Shown one piece after another: positions 59,086 to 64,000 of a stretch of DNA of 64,000 nucleotides. How positions within the stretch are numbered: position 1 is the stretch's first letter; each line of letters begins with the position of its first letter. The notes below the pieces were generated by a model. That model saw only the letters and a list, made by a program, of their open reading frames with translations. It ran no database searches and was not told the DNA's origin. The position numbers and the translations under genes are program-made. Source of the stretch: CAVPEW01 sp963703565 (GTDB lineage Bacteria; Actinomycetota; Acidimicrobiia; Acidimicrobiales; VFJN01); contig CAVPEW010000007.1 in assembly GCA_963703565.1 (NCBI GenBank), positions 11,291 to 75,290 of the forward strand, read 5' to 3'.

Positions 59086-59176
59086 TCGCGCTCGTCGTCA
59101 CACTGGCGGCCAGCGGACTCGCCCAGCTGTGGGCCAGCGCAGACCCGGGGTCGAACGCCGGGCGGGGCAGGGACGC

Positions 59177-59617
59177 TCACCGGCGTCTGCCTGCGGTCGA
59201 GCCGGCAGAGCGCTTAGCGGCGAGCCCGTCGGCGGGCCCCAGAAGGCGGGCGAGGGTGGCCCGCTCGCCCGCCCAGGCCTGTTCGATCACGGCTCGGGGC
59301 ACCTGCCGGGCGGCGTAGCGGAGCGCCAGCGCGACGACAACGACGTCGTCGAGCGGTCCGATCACCGGGAGGAGCTCGGGCACCAGGTCGATGGGCGACA
59401 GGCACCAGATGACGGCCAGGGCCACCGCCACCTTGGCCCGGCGGGGAACCGCCGGGTGGCGCAGGAGCCGGCGGGCGGTGCCGATGCAGTTGGGCAGGAT
59501 CCCCGCCATTTCGCGCGCTGCCCCCGCGGGCAGCCGGCGGGCTGCCACCGCGAGCACCCCCCAGCCTGCGACCAGCGCGGCCGTGCCGAGCGCGAGCACC
59601 CGGATCCAGCCGGTCAC
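59177..59617 (-). CDS. DUF1232 (YkvA-like) membrane protein
   Basis: A 146-residue protein with an N-terminal helix and the DUF1232 core WCLSPIDLVPELLPVIGPLDD (shown in part), which is highly typical of the family. Function unknown. Its GTG overlaps the stop of the preceding flavin-binding protein gene (GTGA). Confidence 0.9.
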   Translation of the reverse strand: MTGWIRVLALGTAALVAGWGVLAVAARRLPAGAAREMAGILPNCIGTARRLLRHPAVPRRAKVAVALAVIWCLSPIDLVPELLPVIGPLDDVVVVALALRYAARQVPRAVIEQAWAGERATLARLLGPADGLAAKRSAGSTAGRRR

Positions 59618-60234
59618 GTCGGTGGGGGGATCCCCGGAAGCACGTCACGGAACACCTCGGCCTGCTTCCAACCCGGCTGGGGCGGGTTGTGGCCGGGGCG
59701 GGGGGCGTAGCCGGAGTGCTCCACCATGGCCATGCGGTGCAGGTACCGGGGACAGTTCGGGAACACCCGCTGCACCGACACCCGCACGACCGCCTGAGCG
59801 CCGTGGTGGGAGCCGACCACGTCGGCAGCATGGTCGACGACCGCGGTCCCGACCACGCGCAGGCGCGAGGATCGCTCGAGGTCCACGAACAGCAGGCCGA
59901 CCCGCGGGTTGACCACGATGTTGCCCAGGCTGCGGAACATCCCGTTGCCGTCGTAGCTGGGGAACGTGATGGTGGTCGGGTCGATGACACGGACGAAGCC
60001 GGGAATGCCCCCCTTGTACGAGCAGTCGGGCCAGCCGTCGCCGTCCGCGGTGGCGAGAAAGAACATGGCGCACGACTCGATGGCCGCACGGTCGGCCTCG
60101 GTCAGCTCCTGGTGAACGGTGACCGATTCGAGTCGGTCGGCGATGCGACGACTGTCGAAGCGATCCTGAAGCGCCCTCGCACCGGCGTGGTACATGGCGC
60201 CGGAGACGGCGGAAACGGCAGGCTCCCCGGACAT
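59614..60234 (-). CDS. Pyridoxamine 5'-phosphate oxidase-like flavin/F420-binding protein
   Basis: A 206-residue split-barrel protein: MFFLATADGDGWPDCSYKGG near the N-terminus and GLLFVDLERSSRLRVVG centrally. Family members bind FMN, F420 or haem. The ATG at 60234 has a GGGAG site; the long frame upstream is unsupported. The cofactor is not decidable from the sequence. Confidence 0.85.
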   Translation of the reverse strand: MSGEPAVSAVSGAMYHAGARALQDRFDSRRIADRLESVTVHQELTEADRAAIESCAMFFLATADGDGWPDCSYKGGIPGFVRVIDPTTITFPSYDGNGMFRSLGNIVVNPRVGLLFVDLERSSRLRVVGTAVVDHAADVVGSHHGAQAVVRVSVQRVFPNCPRYLHRMAMVEHSGYAPRPGHNPPQPGWKQAEVFRDVLPGIPPPT

Positions 60235-60458
60235 GGCACTCCCTTGCCAGCCGCACCCGGTCGGTGCCGCCAACCGGTCCAGTGAAGCGCCGAGGCGGGC
60301 CTCGCGCACGTGCGGATGTGGTTCCAGGAGTTGGCGGTCACGCGGCGTCCGCCCGCGGCGCCACCTAGGCCGGCGCCCGGATCGCCGAGGTGCGGGCAAG
60401 CTCGACTCGGCCGGCGCGATTGCCCGTCGACCGGAGTCCCCGGGCAGGCGAGGCTCCC

Positions 60459-60464
60459 TAGGCT
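60459..60464 (+). promoter_or_regulatory. -10 box of the glyoxalase-fold gene
   Basis: TAGGCT ends eight bases before the ATG at 60473; the transcript would be leaderless. Confidence 0.45.
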
Positions 60465-60472
60465 CGTGGCCC

Positions 60473-61054
60473 ATGACCGAGGAACCCCGCTGGCGTGGCA
60501 TCAACCACCTGGCCCTCGTGACCCAGGACATGGACGCCACGGTGCGCTTCTACCACGGCGTGCTCGGGGCGCCGCTGGTGGCCACGATCGGCACCCCGGC
60601 CTTCCGCCACTACTTCTTCGCCTTCGGCGACCAGCAGACCGTCGCCTTCTTCGAGTACCGCGGCAACCAGGTGGAGCCGTTCGCCAAGCCGGCCGGCGTG
60701 CCGGATCCGCGTGCCATCCAGTTCGACCACCTCTCGTTCAACCTGCCCGACGAGCGGGCCCTCGAGGCGCTGCGGGATCGCCTCAGCGTCCACGGCTGCG
60801 AGGTGACCGAGGTGGTCGACCATGACGTGATGCGCTCGATCTACTTCACCGACCCGAACGGGATCGCCCTGGAGGCATCGTGGTGGGTCGTCGACCCCAC
60901 CGGTCGTCCGCCCGACCTGGCCGACCCCAGGCTCTTCGCCGACGCCGACCCAGTCCCGGCCGTGTCCGAGCTGCGCGCCACCGCCAGCCTGGCGGCCACC
61001 CCGCGCACCGCGCTGACCGGCGGCGACGGGGGCGCCGGCACCGACCCGTCCTAG
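60473..61054 (+). CDS. Glyoxalase/VOC superfamily protein
   Basis: A 193-residue VOC-fold protein with paired beta-alpha-beta modules: INHLALVTQDMDATVRFYHG with His12 and FDHLSFNLPDE with its His, and YFTDPNGIALEAS with a Glu, which form a typical metal site. Could be a dioxygenase, isomerase or lyase. The C-terminal 30 residues are Ala/Gly-rich. Probably leaderless. Confidence 0.87.
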   Translation: MTEEPRWRGINHLALVTQDMDATVRFYHGVLGAPLVATIGTPAFRHYFFAFGDQQTVAFFEYRGNQVEPFAKPAGVPDPRAIQFDHLSFNLPDERALEALRDRLSVHGCEVTEVVDHDVMRSIYFTDPNGIALEASWWVVDPTGRPPDLADPRLFADADPVPAVSELRATASLAATPRTALTGGDGGAGTDPS

Positions 61055-61289
61055 GTCGTACCACCGCTCTCTGCAACGGCGCGGTCCTGCACACCGACCC
61101 TTCGAGGGCGGCGTGCAGCTTCGTTCCGCGGTTGGACGGGAACACGATCGCGTGAATCTCGCCGTCGGCGACGTGGTTCACGGGGGAACACCTCGGAGCG
61201 GCCTCGCGACCAGCACGGCGAGGCCGCCCGAGTGGCGTGCGGCTCGGCTCGTGCCACCAGACCGACTCCGACAGCTCCTCCGACCAGGT
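61055..61289. other. Intergenic stretch without a convincing gene
   Basis: The 235 bases between the glyoxalase-fold gene and the universal stress gene hold several overlapping short frames without a plausible family or codon pattern. A 40-codon minus-strand stretch (from 61181, VNHVADGEIHAIVFP) looks protein-like but then runs into the glyoxalase gene antisense, so it may be a decayed fragment. Confidence 0.35.
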
Positions 61290-61664
61290 CTACGGCACGA
61301 CGACCACTGGCACGTTCGAGGTCTGCGCGAGCTGCGTGCTGGTGCTTCCCAGGAGGAGGCTGGGCGTGCCGCCGATGCCTCGGGTGCCGACGACGAGGAG
61401 GTCGGCACCAACCTCAGTGCCGACGACCTGGAGGGTGGGTACTGGGCTGCCGTTGCGCACGACGCGACGGAGCCGCACGCCACGGGCATCTAGCGTGTCG
61501 AACCAGTTCAGTGGCACATGGTTGCCGTGTTCGATGAGGCCAACAGCGTGGACGGCAACCAGTTCGGCGTCGATGTCGCTGGCCAGGGCGGCTGCCCAGT
61601 CGAACGCCCGCCGAGCATGATCGGAGGGGTCGAGGCCGACGGCGATCGTGCGGATAGTGGCCAT
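61290..61664 (-). CDS. Universal stress protein (UspA family)
   Basis: A 124-residue Usp domain with TIAVGLDPSDHARRAFDW at the N-terminus and the ATP-binding GTRGIGGTPSLLLGST near the C-terminus, so it belongs to the ATP-binding group. GGAGGG lies six bases before the ATG. It starts 252 bases from a divergent two-component operon. Confidence 0.92.
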   Translation of the reverse strand: MATIRTIAVGLDPSDHARRAFDWAAALASDIDAELVAVHAVGLIEHGNHVPLNWFDTLDARGVRLRRVVRNGSPVPTLQVVGTEVGADLLVVGTRGIGGTPSLLLGSTSTQLAQTSNVPVVVVP

Positions 61665-61916
61665 CGCAAGCCCTCCTCGAGCTCGGTTCGCATCATCGAC
61701 GCGTTGAGTACGGCGTCGGCACAGGCCCCGCCAGCGGTGGGCGTCCATCTGGTCGCCCTCCTCGAGGTCGCCCCCAGTCTCGAAGCCCGCGGGTGGTGCC
61801 GGAAGGGTCGAAGGTCACCGCCGCCCCCCCGTCTTCGACCGGCTGGGCCGTTCGGCCCTACCCGTCCGACGCGTCTGGCGCCCACCATCACATCAGTCGA
61901 GTGAAGGGTGTGACAG

Positions 61917-62135
61917 GTGCATGCCAGTGCAGTCGGTCCCTACGAGGCGCTGGCCCGGACCCACGAGCAACTCATGTCGTGGAGGGCCGACGCGGCTCTG
62001 ACACTGGCGGAGGGGATGTGGAAGTCCTACCTCAGCGATCCCAGCGCCGAGCCAGACCCGAACACCTGGCGCACGCTGATCGCCCGGCCGCTCGACACCA
62101 GCAAAGAGCGGCCGACCGCGACCGAGGGGAGGTGA
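61917..62135 (+). CDS. Small protein upstream of a two-component system
   Basis: A 72-residue acidic, probably helical protein (ALARTHEQLMSWRADAALTL). GTG start at 61917 with a weak GGGTGTG upstream; stop TGA three bases before the response regulator start. Co-transcription with the two-component genes suggests a linked role, but the family is unrecognised and the start is uncertain. Confidence 0.55.
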   Translation: MHASAVGPYEALARTHEQLMSWRADAALTLAEGMWKSYLSDPSAEPDPNTWRTLIARPLDTSKERPTATEGR

Positions 62136-62137
62136 GC

Positions 62138-62852
62138 GTGGCTCTCCCTGCACCACGCACCGCAGCAACCCCGTCCGACGGGACGATCACGCTGCTCGTC
62201 GTGGAAGACGACGACACCATCGGCGTCCCGCTCGTCGAGGGCCTCGAGCTCGAAGGCTTCGAGACGACGCTGGTTCGCAGCGGGGTCGACGCCGTGGCCG
62301 CCGCGGACACCGCGGACCTCGTGTTGCTCGACCTCGGCCTCCCCGACCTCGACGGCGGCGAGGTGTGCCGCCGCATCCGCGCCCGGGGCGACGTGCCGAT
62401 CATCGTCGTCACCGCCCGCGAGGACGAGGTAGACCGCGTCCGGCTCCTGGAGCCTCGGCGCCGATGACTACGTCGTCAAACCCTTCGGCTTCCGCGAGCT
62501 CGTCGCCCGGATCCACGCCGTGCAGCGCCGCACCGGGCGGCCCGGACGAACGGCGCAAGCCGTCCAACAGCTGGGGTCACTCCAGATCGACCGCGGCGCG
62601 CGCCGCGTCCACGTCCACGGCGTCGAGGTCGACCTCACGCCCAAGGAGTTTGACCTGCTCGCCTACCTGGCCGAGACCCCCGGTCAGGCCCGCACCCGTG
62701 AAGAGATCATCGCCAACGTCTGGGACGAGCACTGGTGGGGCCCGACCAAGACCCTCGACGTCCACATCGCCGCCCTGAGACGCAAGCTCGCCGGTCTCGA
62801 TGTGATCACGACGCTGCGAAACGTCGGCTACCGGCTCGACCCGCCGGGGTGA
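62138..62852 (+). CDS. OmpR/PhoB-type response regulator (frameshifted)
   Basis: The receiver domain (about 15-128) has the acidic pair E23/D24/D25, phospho-acceptor D65 (LLDLGLPD) and then, in the +1 frame, LGADDYVVKPFG with the conserved Lys. The winged-helix output domain (about 145-235, DLTPKEFDLLAYLAE, VDVHIAALRRKL variant TLDVHIAALRRK) ends NVGYRLDPPG. GAGCCTC at 62450-62456 becomes GAGCTC when one C is removed, exactly restoring LLE-LGADDY. GTG 62138 follows GGGGAGG. The kinase starts four bases later. Confidence 0.85.
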
Positions 62853-62856
62853 GCCC

Positions 62857-64000
62857 ATGGCCCGCCGACTCCTCGCCACCTACCTGACCATCACAGCGCT
62901 CACCCTCGCCGTCGTCGTCATCCCGCTCGGCCGCGTGTTCGCCGACCGCGAACAGAGCCGCCTCACCTACGACATCGAACGCGACGCCCAAGCCGTCGCC
63001 TCCCTCGTCGAGGACAACCTCGAAGCCGGCAGCGACCCCGCGATCGACACGACACTGGCCGACTACCGCGACACCGGCGGGCGCATCGTCGTCGTCGGCA
63101 CCGACGGCATCAGTGTCGCCGACTCCGACACCGCCGGCGGCCCGCCCCGCAACTTCTCCACCCGACCCGAGATCACTGCCGCCCTCGACGGGCGTCGCAC
63201 CACCGGCACCCGCGCCTCGGAGACCCTCGGCACCGACCTCCTGTACGTGGCGGTCCCGGTCGCGTCGGGCGGCACCGTCCACGGCGCCGTTCGCATCACC
63301 TACCCGACCTCCGCCGTCGACGCCCGCGTCCGCTCCACCTGGCTGCGCCTCGGCCTCCTGTCCGCCATCGTGCTCGCGCTCGTCGCCGCAGTCGGGATGA
63401 TGTTCGCCCGCGGCGTCACCCGGCCGGTCCGCCGCCTCCAACGCGCCTCGGCACGCCTCGCCGCCGGCGACCTCTCGGTGCGCGTAGACACCGCCGACGG
63501 CCCCCCCGAGCTGCAAGCCCTCGGCAACACGTTCAATACCACCGCCGAGCAACTCGCCCAGCTCATCGAATCGCAGCACCGCTTCGTCGCCGACGCATCC
63601 CACCAGCTCCGCACCCCACTCACCGCGCTGCGCCTGCGGCTCGAGACGCTCTCCCCCCACGTCGCCGAACCGGCGCGGCCGAGGCTTGACGCCGCCATCG
63701 CCGAGACCCAACGCCTCGGGCGGCTCGTGCACTCACTGCTCGTCCTGGCCCGCAGCGACGCCACCCCCGCCGAACCCGTACCCGTCGACATGAGCGCCGC
63801 TGTCGCCGACCGGGTCGACGCCTGGGCACCCGTCGCCGCCGACCAGGCCGTGCGACTCGTCGGCAACGTCCCCACAGCGCTGTGGGTCCTCGCCCTCCCA
63901 GGCGCGGTCGAGCAGATCCTCGACAACCTCATCTCCAACGCCCTCGACGCCGTTCCCGACGACACCGACGTCGTCGTCTGCGCCGACGACGGCTCTGACG
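62857..64000 (+). CDS. HAMP-containing sensor histidine kinase (partial, 3' end beyond window)
   Basis: 381 codons are visible. A membrane helix (about 5-29), an extracytoplasmic sensor domain (30-165), a second helix (about 168-188), HAMP (RGVTRPVRRLQRASARLAAG), and HisKA with phospho-His H249 (FVADASHQLRTPLTALRLR) are followed by the N-box (EQILDNLISNALDA). The ATP-lid region lies beyond the window. It pairs with the response regulator. Codons are strikingly C-ending (GAC, CTC, GCC, GTC), more than in most genes of the window. Confidence 0.9.
   Translation, partial: MARRLLATYLTITALTLAVVVIPLGRVFADREQSRLTYDIERDAQAVASLVEDNLEAGSDPAIDTTLADYRDTGGRIVVVGTDGISVADSDTAGGPPRNFSTRPEITAALDGRRTTGTRASETLGTDLLYVAVPVASGGTVHGAVRITYPTSAVDARVRSTWLRLGLLSAIVLALVAAVGMMFARGVTRPVRRLQRASARLAAGDLSVRVDTADGPPELQALGNTFNTTAEQLAQLIESQHRFVADASHQLRTPLTALRLRLETLSPHVAEPARPRLDAAIAETQRLGRLVHSLLVLARSDATPAEPVPVDMSAAVADRVDAWAPVAADQAVRLVGNVPTALWVLALPGAVEQILDNLISNALDAVPDDTDVVVCADDGSD

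Overview
The window is a very GC-rich, gene-dense chromosomal segment of an actinobacterium. The gene families point to the class Acidimicrobiia or a close relative, but this is inference because no rRNA gene is present. Supporting signs are actinobacterial-type valyl- and cysteinyl-tRNA synthetases, DUF5317, a sortase with a C-terminal membrane segment, an Mrp protein without a CxxC pair, many acyl-CoA/steroid-type catabolic genes, and frequent leaderless genes. At least twelve starts have a TAnnnT box only 6-12 bases upstream. No tRNA, rRNA, CRISPR array, insertion sequence or phage gene was seen, so this looks like core chromosome rather than an island.

Layout. 0.2-3.0 kb (+): a thiolase-like protein without the catalytic Cys, a DUF35 zinc-ribbon partner and an amidohydrolase, resembling the Ltp2-type aldolase arrangement of steroid side-chain degradation. 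3.1-6.8 kb: an Fe-S cluster locus (Mrp divergent from a SufR-like regulator and a NifS/IscS-type cysteine desulfurase) followed by a SixA-like phosphatase. 6.8-13.5 kb (-): a complete System I cytochrome c maturation operon, ccmABCDEFGH plus a frameshifted ccmI-like gene, with most junctions overlapping. 13.5-19.4 kb: a sortase (frameshifted), a small lipoprotein, DUF5317, a GH63-like glycosidase divergent from a glycosyltransferase (frameshifted), a small membrane protein and a Pro-rich anchored protein. 19.4-24.5 kb: cysS, valS and an MscS channel. 24.5-25.8 kb (-): cbtB-cbtA cobalt transport behind a cobalamin riboswitch. 25.8-33.6 kb (-): an operon with a branched-chain-type ABC importer whose two permeases and one ATPase are fused in one 928-residue protein, then a luciferase-like oxidoreductase and a MatB-like acyl-CoA synthetase.

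33.7-43.3 kb (-): MFS exporter plus TetR, an MMPL transporter, a nitronate monooxygenase family protein, a second TetR, an acyl-CoA dehydrogenase, a fumarylacetoacetase-family protein and lgt. 43.4-44.6 kb: a PAS-EAL protein (frameshifted). 44.6-54.7 kb (-): a three-gene surface cluster of a nine-repeat DUF11/CARDB protein, an SGNH-hydrolase-like protein with a degenerate catalytic triad, and a 1,694-residue protein with 14 RCC1 repeats followed by cadherin/Ig-like repeats. 54.8-61.1 kb: MgtC-like protein, queF coupled to a SufS-like gene, a ferritin-like diiron protein, dienelactone hydrolase, DUF1232 protein, flavin-binding split-barrel protein and a glyoxalase-fold protein. 61.3-64.0 kb: universal stress protein and a two-component system whose regulator is frameshifted and whose kinase runs off the window.

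Five otherwise ordinary genes carry single-base frameshifts (ccmI, sortase, glycosyltransferase, EAL, response regulator). The four that need one base removed all contain a GAGCTC hexamer with a duplicated inner base at, or compatible with, the break. Indel errors in the assembly are the simplest explanation, so those genes should be read as probably intact in the organism.
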